A stretch of 64,000 nucleotides of DNA from an uncultured Acidobacteriota bacterium (GCA_902826455.1 CADEEV010000008.1:62001-126000); one strand, 5' to 3'. Shown: positions 27,648-36,225, counted from the first letter of the stretch. Program-made: numbers and translations. Notes: generated from the letters alone by a model not told the origin.

Positions 27648-29843
27648 TCAGCACGGCAGGTCCACGACGAAGCGCGCCCCGTGGGGCTCGCGGTCCTCGA
27701 CCCGGATCGTGCCCTGGTGCTCCTGCACGATGCGGCTCACGATCGCGAGGCCCAGGCCGCTGCCCCGCTTCTTCGTGGAGAAGTGGGGCACGAAGAGCTT
27801 GTCCTTGTCCTCGAGGGGGATTCCGGGACCGTCGTCGGCGACGCCGAGGCGCACGCGGCCCTGGGCGGCGTCGTATTCCGCCGAGACCGTCACGGTGCCG
27901 GCGCGGCCGGTCGCCTCGATCGCGTTGTCGATGAGGTTGATGAGCACGCGCTTCATCTGGTCGGTGTCGAGGCGCAGCACGGGAAGGTCGGGCGCGAGGC
28001 GCCGCTCGATCGTCACGGAGCCGAACAGGCCCTCGTAGAGCGACAGGGCCTGCTCCACGACCTCGATCAGCGAGGCGGGCTTCAGGCTCACGGCCGGCAG
28101 GCGCGCGAACTGGGCGAACTCGTCCACGAGGTTCTTGAGCGCCTCCACCTCTTGCACGATGGCGCCCGTGCACTCGAGCAGCACCTTCTCGAAGTCGGGC
28201 GCGGCCTTCAGGTGCGCCTTGCGGATGCGCTGGGCGGAGAGCTGGATCGGCGTGAGCGGGTTCTTGATCTCGTGGGCGAGCTTGCGGGCCACCTCGCCCC
28301 AGGCCGCGACCTTCTGGGCGCGCATGAGCGGCGTCAGGTCGTCCACGACGAGCACGACGCCCGGCGGCGCCCCGGCCAGGCCGGACAGCGGCACCACCGT
28401 GACGGCCAGATGGCGGTCCCGGCCCGTGGCCGGGATCTGGACCTCGCGCTCCTGACGGCCCACGCGGCCCGACAGGAGACGCTGGACGAGACCGAGCACG
28501 TCCTCGCGGCCGGTTCCGGTCAGCACCTCGTCGACGCGCCGCCCCACCTGCGACGGCTCGATGTCCAGCAGGCGGCACGCCGCGGCGTTCTGCGCGGTCA
28601 AGGTGCCCTCCGCGTCGACCACGACGACGCCGGTGCCGACGGTCTCGAGAACCGTCTCCATCAGCCGGCGCCGCTCCTCGAGCTCCTGGTTCTTGCGCGA
28701 CAGCCCCGTGCGCGAGAACTCCACCTCCTCCTCGCTGCGCGCGACGCGCTCGGACATGCGGTTGAACGACGCGATCAGGGCCGTGAACTCGTCGTTGCCG
28801 GACGAGAAGTCGACGCGCACGCCGCGCTCCCCCGCCGCGATCCGCTCGGCGCCCTCGGCGACGAGGCGCAGCGGCGCCGTGATGCGACGGGCCAGGTAGA
28901 GCGACAGCCAGACGGCCCCGAACAGGATGAAGAGCGCCGCGAAGAGGTAGATCGAGAGGTAGAAGGCGATGATCGGATCGCGATACGTCTGGGTCTTCCG
29001 GAACTTGAGGTAGCGCTCCTGGACCTCGCTCGCCTCCCCGGCCACCTCCGCGGGCACCAGGCTCGAGACCACGACCACGCCGACGACGTTGGCGTCGCCG
29101 TCGCGCACGGGCACCGCGACCCGGACCAGCTCCGCCGTGCCGTAGGGGACCGTCGCGTCCACCTCGCGGCCCTGGAAGGAGGCGTCCGCGAGGGCCTCCC
29201 CCGAGGCGCTGTCGTAGTGGGCCTGGGGCAGGCTGGGATCCGCCACCGTCAAGACCTCGCCGGCCCGGGTGAAGACGCCCACCATGTCCATGTGCAGCTC
29301 GCGCGCCCGCACTTCGACGGTGCGACGCAGCCGGCCCTGTCCCTCGGGCTCGAGGAGCCGGCGGGCCTCGAGCTCGCGAGCGAGGGCCCGGGCGTGGACG
29401 CGCGCCCCGTCCTTGACCGTCTCGCGCAACGCGGTGCCGAGAGCCTGCGACGACGAGAGGATGCGCTCGGCGTCGACGCTGAACCAGCGATCGACGGTCT
29501 GCTGGATGAGGTCGGTGCCCACGACGATCAGCAGCAGCGAGGGCGCGATCGCCATCAGCAGGAAGACCAGCACGAGCCTGAGCCTGAAGCGCGCGCCGAG
29601 CACGCCGCGGCGCTGCTCGAGGACGACGCGCACGAGGTTGCGCCCGAGCACGAACAGCAGGATCAGGAGCAGGGTGAGGTTGAGGACGGTCAGCCCGTAG
29701 AGCAGCACCGAGGCCAGGAAGTCGGGCGAGAAGTCGCGGCTCTTGCGGAGCAGAACCTCGACGAGCACGAGCATGCCGACGACGGCGGCGGCCGAGGCCA
29801 GGACCAGGCGCGCGTTGTTCCTGAAGGGGGTGCGGGAAGACAT
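27648..29843 (-). CDS. NtrY-like membrane sensor histidine kinase
   Basis: 731 residues from ATG 29843. Four or so N-terminal hydrophobic segments (about 10-30, 42-70, 85-110 and about 270-295), an extracytoplasmic region between them, HAMP (RRITAPLRLVAEGAERIAAGERG), PAS (VLETVGTGVVVVDAEG), HisKA with the phospho-accepting His in RKLAHEIKNPLTPIQLSAQRI, and HATPase with NLIDNAIEAT and GSGLGLAIVSRIV. The H-box wording is that of NtrY. It pairs with the downstream NtrX-like regulator. An upstream promoter is at 29861-29890. Confidence 0.95.
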   Translation of the reverse strand: MSSRTPFRNNARLVLASAAAVVGMLVLVEVLLRKSRDFSPDFLASVLLYGLTVLNLTLLLILLFVLGRNLVRVVLEQRRGVLGARFRLRLVLVFLLMAIAPSLLLIVVGTDLIQQTVDRWFSVDAERILSSSQALGTALRETVKDGARVHARALARELEARRLLEPEGQGRLRRTVEVRARELHMDMVGVFTRAGEVLTVADPSLPQAHYDSASGEALADASFQGREVDATVPYGTAELVRVAVPVRDGDANVVGVVVVSSLVPAEVAGEASEVQERYLKFRKTQTYRDPIIAFYLSIYLFAALFILFGAVWLSLYLARRITAPLRLVAEGAERIAAGERGVRVDFSSGNDEFTALIASFNRMSERVARSEEEVEFSRTGLSRKNQELEERRRLMETVLETVGTGVVVVDAEGTLTAQNAAACRLLDIEPSQVGRRVDEVLTGTGREDVLGLVQRLLSGRVGRQEREVQIPATGRDRHLAVTVVPLSGLAGAPPGVVLVVDDLTPLMRAQKVAAWGEVARKLAHEIKNPLTPIQLSAQRIRKAHLKAAPDFEKVLLECTGAIVQEVEALKNLVDEFAQFARLPAVSLKPASLIEVVEQALSLYEGLFGSVTIERRLAPDLPVLRLDTDQMKRVLINLIDNAIEATGRAGTVTVSAEYDAAQGRVRLGVADDGPGIPLEDKDKLFVPHFSTKKRGSGLGLAIVSRIVQEHQGTIRVEDREPHGARFVVDLPC

Positions 29844-29860
29844 TGGGGGCGACGACGGGC

Positions 29861-29890
29861 ATTGTAGCGTGGCAACCACACCCCACCCAA
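29861..29890 (-). promoter_or_regulatory. Promoter of the NtrY/NtrX-like genes
   Basis: Minus strand: TTGGGT (29890-29885), 18 bases, TACAAT (29866-29861), about 18 bases before the ATG. The -10 box matches five of six consensus positions. Confidence 0.5.
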
Positions 29891-29899
29891 GGAGCGGCA

Positions 29900-29929
29900 T
29901 TGACCGGGCCGCGCTGCGCGTGAGACAGT
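29900..29929 (+). promoter_or_regulatory. Possible promoter of the VWA-FHA gene
   Basis: TTGACC (29900-29905), 18 bases, GACAGT (29924-29929). The -35 is good and the -10 is weak. It lies in the divergent region between two opposite genes, where a promoter is expected. Confidence 0.3.
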
Positions 29930-29950
29930 AGTTCCTTAATCTGCAACGAG

Positions 29951-31168
29951 ATGCGGCGATTCCTTCTGTGCGTTGGAGCGCTACTGACGTGGGCCGCCGG
30001 CGTCGGCGCGGCGTCCCCGCCCGCCGTCGTCGTGCTGGCGCTCGACACTTCGGGAAGCATCTCGCCTGCGGATGCGCAAAGGACGCGGGCCCTGGCCGAC
30101 GCCCTGCTGACCGCCCTTCCCCCGGGAAGCGAGGTGGCGCTCCTCACGTTCGACGACCAGTCGCGCATCGTGGTGCCGCGCACCGCGAGCGCCGCCGCCC
30201 TCAAGGCGGGCCTCGCGACGATCCGCATCTCGGGCCGCTACACCGCGCTCTACGACGCCCTCTACGAGGCGAGCCGCTACCTGCGCAACGCGCCGCCCGC
30301 GCGCCGTGCGGTGGTCCTCGTCACCGACGGCCGCGACGAGAACAGCGCGCTCAACCTCGACGATGGACTGGGCGACGCACGCGACAGCGGCATCCCGATC
30401 TTCACCGTCGGCATCGGCACGTCGGAAGAACGCGTCCTGCGGCGCATCGCGAAGCTGACGGGCGGCGACTACGCGCCGATCGCCGACGTCGAGCCGGCCG
30501 CCATCGCGGGGCGCATCGCCGCGATCGAGATGCCGGAGGCGCCCCCGGAGCCGACGCCGGCCCCGCGCGCGACGCCCGCGGAGTCGACGCCGCCCGCCCC
30601 CGAGCCGGCGCGCGGCCGCGTGGCGCTGGGCCTGGTGCTGATCGGGTCCGTCGTGCTCGCGGCCTTCCTGGCCCTCGTCGTGCTGGCCTCGCGTCGCGGT
30701 CGGGCCGCGCTTCCGCCGCCGGCGCAGGGCGACGAAGGCGGGACCACGGGGCGCATCGTGCGCAGGGCCGCCCTCGTCGCGGAGGACGACGGGCCGTCAC
30801 CCACGCTGATGAAGCCCTTCGCGAGCGACGAGGACGGCCTCGACAAGACGCTCATGCTCGCCGACAAGCCCGTGCTGGTGGTCCAGGGCGGGCCCCTCGC
30901 CGGCCGCGCCTTCGTGTTGAAGCGCGAGACCACGACGGCGGTCGGCCGCGCGCGCGCGAACGACATCGTGCTCGACGACGTGGCGGTGTCGAGCCAGCAC
31001 TGCCGCATCCGTCACGAGGACGGCGGCTTCGTCCTCCACGACCTGCAGAGCACGAACGGCACCTACGTGAACGACCAGAAGGTGAGCCGGCATCGTCTCA
31101 GCACCGGCGACGTGATCCGGATCGGAGAGACCCCGCTCCTCTTCAAGCGGGAGCAGACGCCGGCCTGA
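29951..31168 (+). CDS. Membrane-anchored VWA protein with cytoplasmic FHA domain
   Basis: 405 residues. Signal peptide 1-20, von Willebrand A domain about 22-190 with the MIDAS set Asp32-Thr-Ser-Gly-Ser36, a conserved Thr in SGRYTALYDALYEA and Asp in VTDGRDENS. Then a Pro-rich stretch, a membrane helix (about 224-246), a linker, and an FHA domain (about 322-398: AVGRARANDIVLDD, SSQHCRIRH, STNGTYVND). The VWA domain would lie outside the inner membrane and the FHA inside. Two TLM motifs (SPTLMKP and DKTLML) in the linker look like phosphothreonine sites that the FHA domain could bind. Convergent with nrdR, two bases apart. Confidence 0.88.
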   Translation: MRRFLLCVGALLTWAAGVGAASPPAVVVLALDTSGSISPADAQRTRALADALLTALPPGSEVALLTFDDQSRIVVPRTASAAALKAGLATIRISGRYTALYDALYEASRYLRNAPPARRAVVLVTDGRDENSALNLDDGLGDARDSGIPIFTVGIGTSEERVLRRIAKLTGGDYAPIADVEPAAIAGRIAAIEMPEAPPEPTPAPRATPAESTPPAPEPARGRVALGLVLIGSVVLAAFLALVVLASRRGRAALPPPAQGDEGGTTGRIVRRAALVAEDDGPSPTLMKPFASDEDGLDKTLMLADKPVLVVQGGPLAGRAFVLKRETTTAVGRARANDIVLDDVAVSSQHCRIRHEDGGFVLHDLQSTNGTYVNDQKVSRHRLSTGDVIRIGETPLLFKREQTPA

Positions 31169-31170
31169 GC

Positions 31171-31620
31171 CTAGGCGAGCAGGCCCTTGAGCGTCGCCAT
31201 GAACTGGTCGACGTCCTTGAACTCGCGATAGACCGACGCGAAGCGCACGAAGGCCACCTTGTCGACCTCGCGCAGCCGCTCCATCAGGTACTCGCCGATC
31301 TGCTGGCTGGGCACCTCGTGGTCGGGGGTCTCCTGCACCATGGCCTCGACGCGGTCCGTGATGAGCTCGAGATTCTTGACGGGCACCGGGCGCTTCTCGC
31401 AGGCCCGCAGCAGCCCGGCCATTACCTTCTCGCGGTCGAAGCGCTCGCGGCGGCCGTCCTTCTTCACGACGAGGTGCGGGATCTGGTCGATGCGCTCGTA
31501 GGACGTGAAGCGCTTCGTGCACGAGAGGCACTCGCGCCGCCGACGGATGACGTCGCCTTCCTTGCTCTCCCGGGAATCCACGACCTTGTCGTCGAGGTGC
31601 TGGCAGAACGGGCACTTCAT
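31171..31620 (-). CDS. nrdR: Transcriptional repressor NrdR
   Basis: 149 residues. NrdR senses ATP/dATP and represses ribonucleotide reductase genes. Zinc finger MKCPFCQHLDDKVVDSR with the second pair in RRECLSCTKRFTSYERI, followed by the ATP-cone (VVKKDGRRERFDREKVMAGLL). Full length. ATG 31620 overlaps the stop of the flippase-like gene. No nrd gene or NrdR box was seen in the window. Confidence 0.97.
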   Translation of the reverse strand: MKCPFCQHLDDKVVDSRESKEGDVIRRRRECLSCTKRFTSYERIDQIPHLVVKKDGRRERFDREKVMAGLLRACEKRPVPVKNLELITDRVEAMVQETPDHEVPSQQIGEYLMERLREVDKVAFVRFASVYREFKDVDQFMATLKGLLA

Positions 31621-32648
31621 GCTCGGGCCTCCGGTTCGCGATTGTCCGTCATCTCCGACACCTTTCCGAACGTGAGCCCCTCGCCGCCCAGCCAGGACAG
31701 GCCGAGGACGAGCACCGGCAGGTTGGACAGCGCGTGGAGCACGAGCCCCGCCGCCGCGGCCGTGTGAGTCTCGACGCCGTAGGCCTGGGTGAGGGCGAGG
31801 CGATACGACTCGTGGAAGCCTCCGACCATGCCGGGGGTCGGCACGGCGACGCCGACCGTCAGGAAGCCCACGATCAGGAACACGCTGTGGAACGGCAGGT
31901 GGACGCCGAAGGCCTCGTTGTTGAGCCAGATCCCGAGGCCGATCGACAGCCATACCAGCACCGACTGCCCCAGGATCTTGAGGAGTCGCGCCGGCGGCGC
32001 CTCGAGCACCGCGAGGCCCGCCACGAAGGAGCGCACCGCGGCCGAGATGGGCCGTGCCACGCGCTCGGGAAGCCACGCGAGCACCCGGTCGACGAGGGCG
32101 AGGGCGCGCCCGGCCTGCAGGTGGAACGCCACGAGCAGCGCCAGCACCCCGAAGGCCGCGAGAGCCGCGAGGGCCCCGGCCGCCTTCAGGACGCCGAGCA
32201 ACGGTCCGCGCGTCTGGGCCTCGGGCAGCGGAAGCACGTAGAGGTACATGCCGAAGAGGATCAGGACGGTGATGAGGTCGACGAGGCGCTCCAGGATGAT
32301 CGAGGCGAACGCCGACGACGTGCTGAGGCCGTAGCGCCGCGCGATCAGGTACGGCCGCACCACCTCGCCGGCGCGGGGAATCACGAGGCCCGTCATGAAG
32401 CCCACGACGGTGACCGGGAAGAGCCGGGAGAACGGAACCTTCGCGAGCGGACTGAGCAGCTCGCCCCAGCGCCAGGCCCGCGCCACGTACGTCAGGATCG
32501 TGACGGCCAGGACGCCCGCGAGGTAGCCCGGACGCGCCGTTCGGATCGCCTCGGCGAGCGCGCCCCAGTCGAGCCCGCGGAAGAAGAGGCCGAGGAGCAC
32601 GAGGGCCAGCAGCCCGCCCACCCACGAACGCCCGGCGAGACCCTTCAC
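31617..32648 (-). CDS. Flippase-like integral membrane protein (LPG synthase TM / UPF0104 family)
   Basis: 343 residues from GTG 32648, about eight hydrophobic segments. Family features: YVARAWRWGELLSPL, GFMTGLVIPRAGEVVRPYLIARRYG, FASIILERLVDLITVL, and VAVPTPGMVGGFHESYRLAL. Members include the membrane part of lysylphosphatidylglycerol synthases and AglD/dolichol-linked glycan proteins; no aminoacyl transfer domain is present here. It precedes nrdR with a four-base overlap. Confidence 0.88.
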   Translation of the reverse strand: MKGLAGRSWVGGLLALVLLGLFFRGLDWGALAEAIRTARPGYLAGVLAVTILTYVARAWRWGELLSPLAKVPFSRLFPVTVVGFMTGLVIPRAGEVVRPYLIARRYGLSTSSAFASIILERLVDLITVLILFGMYLYVLPLPEAQTRGPLLGVLKAAGALAALAAFGVLALLVAFHLQAGRALALVDRVLAWLPERVARPISAAVRSFVAGLAVLEAPPARLLKILGQSVLVWLSIGLGIWLNNEAFGVHLPFHSVFLIVGFLTVGVAVPTPGMVGGFHESYRLALTQAYGVETHTAAAAGLVLHALSNLPVLVLGLSWLGGEGLTFGKVSEMTDNREPEARA

Positions 32649-32690
32649 GCGACGCGTCGCTCTTCGCGCAAAGTCTTTCTCTTCATATAC

Positions 32691-32719
32691 TTGATAGCTA
32701 GAGACGACTTTACTACAAT
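32691..32719 (+). promoter_or_regulatory. Promoter of the ECF sigma operon, also readable on the minus strand
   Basis: TTGATA (32691-32696), 17 bases, TACAAT (32714-32719): near-consensus sigma-70 promoter for the plus-strand operon. On the opposite strand the same bases give TTGTAG, 16 bases, TATCAA, a weaker promoter facing the flippase-nrdR pair. This AT-rich island stands out from the GC-rich surroundings. Confidence 0.7.
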
Positions 32720-32760
32720 GCCCGCTCCAGCGTCAAACAGCGTGCCGACGGAGCCAGAAA

Positions 32761-32792
32761 CTTGAACCACGCGGGGGGCCTCCCCGTTCAAG
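32761..32792 (+). other. Stem-loop in the 5' leader of the ECF sigma gene
   Basis: CTTGAAC (32761-32767) pairs perfectly with GTTCAAG (32786-32792); after a one-sided bulge the inner GGGG pairs with CCCC around a short loop. It lies in the roughly 100-base leader between the promoter and the TTG start. No T-run follows. Confidence 0.45.
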
Positions 32793-32829
32793 CGGTCTGA
32801 ACCCGCCGTCAGAGGAGCGATCCCGACCG

Positions 32830-33402
32830 TTGAGCGAAGGCGACGACGATCTCCTCGACCGGTGCCGCCGTGGCGACGACGCGGCGTGGAACGAGCTCGT
32901 GGGTCGCTACACACGCCGGGTGTTCGGGCTCGCCTACCGGTTCGCGGGGCGCGCGGACGAGGCCGAAGACCTGACCCAGGAAGTCTTCGTGCGCGTCTAC
33001 CAGAGCCTCGACCGCTACCGCTCGAACGAAGGCGCTTTCGGGACGTGGCTCATGACGGTGGCCCGCAACCATGCGATCGACCACTACCGGAGGCGCCGCG
33101 AGGAGCGGCTGCGGCGCACCGACGACCCGGAGCTCCTCGAGCGCGTGAGCTCCGGCGAAGAGAGCCCGGTGCTCTCCCTCGAGCGCGCCGAACGCGTCGA
33201 GATGGTCCAGAAGGGCATCCGGGCCCTGCCGCTCGACCTGCGCGAGCCCTTGATCCTGTGCGACCTGCAGGGACTACCCTATGAAGAAGTGGCGCAGACC
33301 CTGAGCATCCCGTTGGGAACCGTGAAGAGCCGCATCAATCGCGCGCGTCTCGAGCTCGCGAAGCGTCTGCTGGCGCGGCGCAACGCCGAGGCGCGGGCAT
33401 GA
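32830..33402 (+). CDS. ECF sigma factor (RpoE-like)
   Basis: 190 residues, TTG start. Region 2 (about 10-80): WNELVGRYTRRVFGLAYRF, EAEDLTQEVFVRVYQSL, FGTWLMTVARNHAIDHYRRR; region 4 (about 125-180): ALPLDLREPLILCDLQGLPYEEVAQTLSIPLGTVKSRINRARLEL. Directs RNA polymerase to a small regulon. The next gene, overlapping as ATGA, is its zinc anti-sigma. AGAGGAG lies about 12 bases before the TTG, longer than usual. The operon's own promoter looks housekeeping rather than ECF-type. Confidence 0.95.
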   Translation: MSEGDDDLLDRCRRGDDAAWNELVGRYTRRVFGLAYRFAGRADEAEDLTQEVFVRVYQSLDRYRSNEGAFGTWLMTVARNHAIDHYRRRREERLRRTDDPELLERVSSGEESPVLSLERAERVEMVQKGIRALPLDLREPLILCDLQGLPYEEVAQTLSIPLGTVKSRINRARLELAKRLLARRNAEARA

Positions 33403-34097
33403 CCCTCATGGACCACGCGCGCGCCGAGGAGCTGTTCTCCGATCACTACGACCGGACCCTGGCGCCGGAACTGCGCCTCGAGCTCGACGCGCACCTCGCC
33501 TCGTGCCCGACGTGCCGTGCCCTCAGGGAAGTGTTCGGTGAGGTGGTGGACGCCCTGCATCGCGTGCGGGACCATTCCTTCGCGGCGCCACCGGGGCTGG
33601 CCGCGCGCGCGGCCGCGGCGGCCGTGTCGGCGCCTCGCGTCGCGACGCCGGCCGCGCCCGTCGCGCGGCGCGCGCGCGAGCTGCCCCTTCCCCTGCTCGT
33701 CGGGGCGGGCGTCCTCGCGGTGCTCGTGACCCTCGGAATCCTGAGCGCCACGGGGAGCTTCGGCAGCGAGGGACGACTGGGCCGGCTGCGGGCCCGCACC
33801 CTGACGACCGGGGCCTACCTGGCGGAGCGCAAGGACCGGCTGGTCGAGGACTGGCGACTGCTCCGCATCGTCGTCGGCTCGGCCTTCGAAGGCCGTCTGG
33901 ACCGGGTGCAGGAGCGGGTCGAGGAATACCGCAGGCTGCTGGAAAAGCGGCGCCAGGGCCAGCCCAGCCCGGCCCCCCCGGCGCCTGAAGGCGGAAACGA
34001 CGCGACCACAAAATCGAACTCGTCCCGGAGCGGTCTCGTTCCATCGGACGAGCGCCAGGAACGGCGCCCACAGGCGTCAGGAAGGCAAGGAGCCTAA
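33399..34097 (+). CDS. Membrane anti-sigma factor with ZAS zinc finger
   Basis: 232 residues. N-terminal zinc anti-sigma motif: upstream His in SDHYDR, then HLASCPTCR (His-x3-Cys-x2-Cys). One membrane helix about 95-117 (LPLPLLVGAGVLAVLVTLGIL). The extracytoplasmic part has a helical, charged segment (VQERVEEYRRLLEKRRQ) and a low-complexity tail. Expected to hold the ECF sigma at the membrane until an envelope signal releases it. ATG overlaps the sigma stop by four bases. Confidence 0.9.
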   Translation: MTLMDHARAEELFSDHYDRTLAPELRLELDAHLASCPTCRALREVFGEVVDALHRVRDHSFAAPPGLAARAAAAAVSAPRVATPAAPVARRARELPLPLLVGAGVLAVLVTLGILSATGSFGSEGRLGRLRARTLTTGAYLAERKDRLVEDWRLLRIVVGSAFEGRLDRVQERVEEYRRLLEKRRQGQPSPAPPAPEGGNDATTKSNSSRSGLVPSDERQERRPQASGRQGA

Positions 34098-34101
34098 GGT
34101 C

Positions 34102-34635
34102 ATGAGCAGCCCAGTCCCCGGTCCCGAGAACGAGCCGACGACATCCTCACTCCCCCCCCTTCCCCCGGCGCCCCGGCGCGGCCTGGGACGCAACCCCTGG
34201 GTGGCGGCCGCCCTGGGCTTCCTGTTCCCCGGCCTGGGGCAGATCGCGAACGGCCAGATCTCGAAAGCGCTCGTCATCTTCACGGTGTTCTTCGGATCGA
34301 TCACGGTGATCGTCAACAGCGAGAACCCGCTGCCCTGGGTCTTCCTGCTGCCGCTCTCGTTCTTCTACGGCATCGTCGACGCGTTCCGTTCGGCGGCGGC
34401 CGCCGAGGCGCGCAACCAGGGCGTCCTCGACGAGGAAGACGCGATCGAAGGGCCCGGATGGGGCATCGCGCTCATGGGTCTCGGGCTCCTGCTGCTGCTC
34501 CACAACCTCGGCTGGCTGAATCTCGCCTCGGCCGCGCGCTTCTGGCCGCTGCTCCTGATCGTCGCCGGCGGCGCCATGCTGCGGAACTCGCTCGCCAAGG
34601 GCCAGAAGGACTCCAATGGCGGCCCGGCGCTTTAG
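34102..34635 (+). CDS. Membrane protein with LiaF/DUF5668-like helices
   Basis: 177 residues. A Pro-rich N-terminus, then hydrophobic pairs about 33-75 (NPWVAAALGFLFPGLGQIANGQ, a motif of small TM2/DUF5683-like proteins) and 77-95, and a C-terminal pair about 120-165 (GIALMGLGLLLLLHNLGWL, RFWPLLLIVAGGAML) typical of LiaI-LiaF-like N-terminal domains. AAGGAG precedes the ATG by about nine bases. It follows the anti-sigma gene by four bases. Confidence 0.78.
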   Translation: MSSPVPGPENEPTTSSLPPLPPAPRRGLGRNPWVAAALGFLFPGLGQIANGQISKALVIFTVFFGSITVIVNSENPLPWVFLLPLSFFYGIVDAFRSAAAAEARNQGVLDEEDAIEGPGWGIALMGLGLLLLLHNLGWLNLASAARFWPLLLIVAGGAMLRNSLAKGQKDSNGGPAL

Positions 34636-34810
34636 GCCCGAAGGCGTCGCCTTCGGGATCGGCCTGCTCGGACTGGGCGTCCTCGCGACCCTCGCGAACC
34701 TGGGCTACGTGGACCTGCTGCGGAGCATCCGCCTGACCTGGCCGCTGGTGCTCGTGATCTGGGGAGCCGCGGAGCTCTACAACACCTTCACCGCCGGCAG
34801 CGCCCGATGA
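34616..34810 (+). CDS. Small LiaI-LiaF-like membrane protein
   Basis: 64 residues with two hydrophobic helices (GVAFGIGLLGLGVLATLANLGYVDL and WPLVLVIWGAAELY). Its pattern, helix-NLG/W-turn-RxxWPLxLI, repeats the end of the preceding protein, so the two probably arose by duplication. It overlaps that gene by 20 bases and the next by four. Confidence 0.75.
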   Translation: MAARRFRPEGVAFGIGLLGLGVLATLANLGYVDLLRSIRLTWPLVLVIWGAAELYNTFTAGSAR

Positions 34811-36201
34811 GGCCGGGCAAGGTCGCGCTCCTCGTGGGCGTGCTGCTGGGCGGGAGCGCGATCGAAACGGCGTACCAGGTGCGGGAGCGGCTCGGCGCCG
34901 GGCCTTTCAGCTGGGCGACGTTCGGCGGACGGCACCGCGGGCCCTCGTTCACCTACGAGACCGAGAGCCAGACGCCAGTGACCGAGGGGACGCGGACCTC
35001 CATCGCGAACTCCTTCGGCGACGTGCAGGTGCGCGCCGGTAGCCCCGGCGTCGTCGACGTGAAGCTGCGGAAGGTCGTCTACCTGCACGACGACGCCAAG
35101 GCCCGCGCCTTCGCCGATCGCCTGGTGGTGAAGGCCGAGATCGTGGACGGCGCGCTGCACGTGACCACCAACCGCGCCGACCTGGAGCGCGAGGTGGAGT
35201 CCGTCGGTCCCTTCCGCGTCGACTCGATCGCCTTCGAGACCCACCTCGTGGTGCGCGTGCCGCCCGGCACCGAGGTCGAGGTGGAGGACGAGCACGGAGA
35301 CATCGACGTGGCCGAGGCCGCGCGCGCCACGATCGATTCCGCCTACGGCGATCTCGAGCTCCACCACGTCTCCCGGGACGCGAAGGTCACGCTCCGCCAT
35401 GGCAACGCGAAGTTGAGCCACGTCGGCGGAGATCTCGAGCTCGACGCGAGCTACGGCGACGTCGAGCTGGCCGAGATCGCGGGGGCGGTGCGTCTCGTCC
35501 AGGCCCACGGCGACGTGAAGACCGTGCGTACGGGCGCCCTCACCCTCGAGACGCAGTACGGGGACCTCGAGGCCGACGAGGTCGGCGGCGATCTCGAGGT
35601 CCGGGGCGCGCACTCCGCCGTCAAGGCCCGGGGCATCCAGGGCAAGGCCGACGTCGAGAGCTCCTACGACGACGTGGACCTGGGCACGGTGTCCGGGACG
35701 GCCCGCGTGAAGGTGGAGCACGGCGAGGTACGCCTCGCGGGCGTACGCGGCGCCGCCGAGGTCGAGACCAGCTACGACGACGCGATCCTCGAGGACATCG
35801 GCGGGGCGGTGACCGTCAACGTGGAGCACGGAGCGGTCCACGCGAGCCGCATCGCGGCCGGTGCGCGCGTGAAGGCCCAGGGCGACGACGTCGTCGTCGA
35901 GGGCTTCAAGGGCGGCGTCGAGGCGGAGGCGCAGCGAGGCAACGTGCGGCTCACGCCCGACGGGCCCTTCACGGGCAACGTCAAGGCGAAGTCCAGCTAC
36001 GGCAACGTCGATCTCGACGTCCCGGCGGGCAGCGCTTTCGAGCTCCGCGCCGCGAGCGACTCGGCGGACATCGAGATCGACGTGGCAGGGTTCGCGGCCT
36101 CCGAGAAGGACGACAAGCGCGTCGTGGGCCGTCGCGGCGACGGCGGCGTGCTCCTCGAGCTCGAGGCGAGCCACGGCTCCGTTCGCGTGAACGAAAAGTA
36201 G
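34807..36201 (+). CDS. DUF4097-type beta-solenoid protein (LiaG-like)
   Basis: 464 residues. A short hydrophobic N-terminus (KVALLVGVLLGGSAI) could be an export signal or anchor. From about 60 to the end it is a regular array of about 20-residue strands with recurring SYGDLEL, HGDVKT, SYDDVDL, HGEVRL and SYDDAIL turns, the signature of DUF4097 (adhesin-like, LiaG). No Cys. Such proteins appear beside Lia-type envelope stress membrane proteins. It is the last gene of the ECF sigma operon and its likely output or sensor. Confidence 0.85.
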   Translation: MRPGKVALLVGVLLGGSAIETAYQVRERLGAGPFSWATFGGRHRGPSFTYETESQTPVTEGTRTSIANSFGDVQVRAGSPGVVDVKLRKVVYLHDDAKARAFADRLVVKAEIVDGALHVTTNRADLEREVESVGPFRVDSIAFETHLVVRVPPGTEVEVEDEHGDIDVAEAARATIDSAYGDLELHHVSRDAKVTLRHGNAKLSHVGGDLELDASYGDVELAEIAGAVRLVQAHGDVKTVRTGALTLETQYGDLEADEVGGDLEVRGAHSAVKARGIQGKADVESSYDDVDLGTVSGTARVKVEHGEVRLAGVRGAAEVETSYDDAILEDIGGAVTVNVEHGAVHASRIAAGARVKAQGDDVVVEGFKGGVEAEAQRGNVRLTPDGPFTGNVKAKSSYGNVDLDVPAGSAFELRAASDSADIEIDVAGFAASEKDDKRVVGRRGDGGVLLELEASHGSVRVNEK

Positions 36202-36225
36202 CCGCCTCTTCGTCGCCTCTTCGTC

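Noticed and set aside
31162-31185. GGCCTG/CAGGCC inverted repeat with an inner GCCTAGGC between the VWA-FHA and nrdR genes
   Set aside because: It spans both stop codons, has a long loop and no T-run, so I do not call it a terminator, although it might weakly serve both genes.
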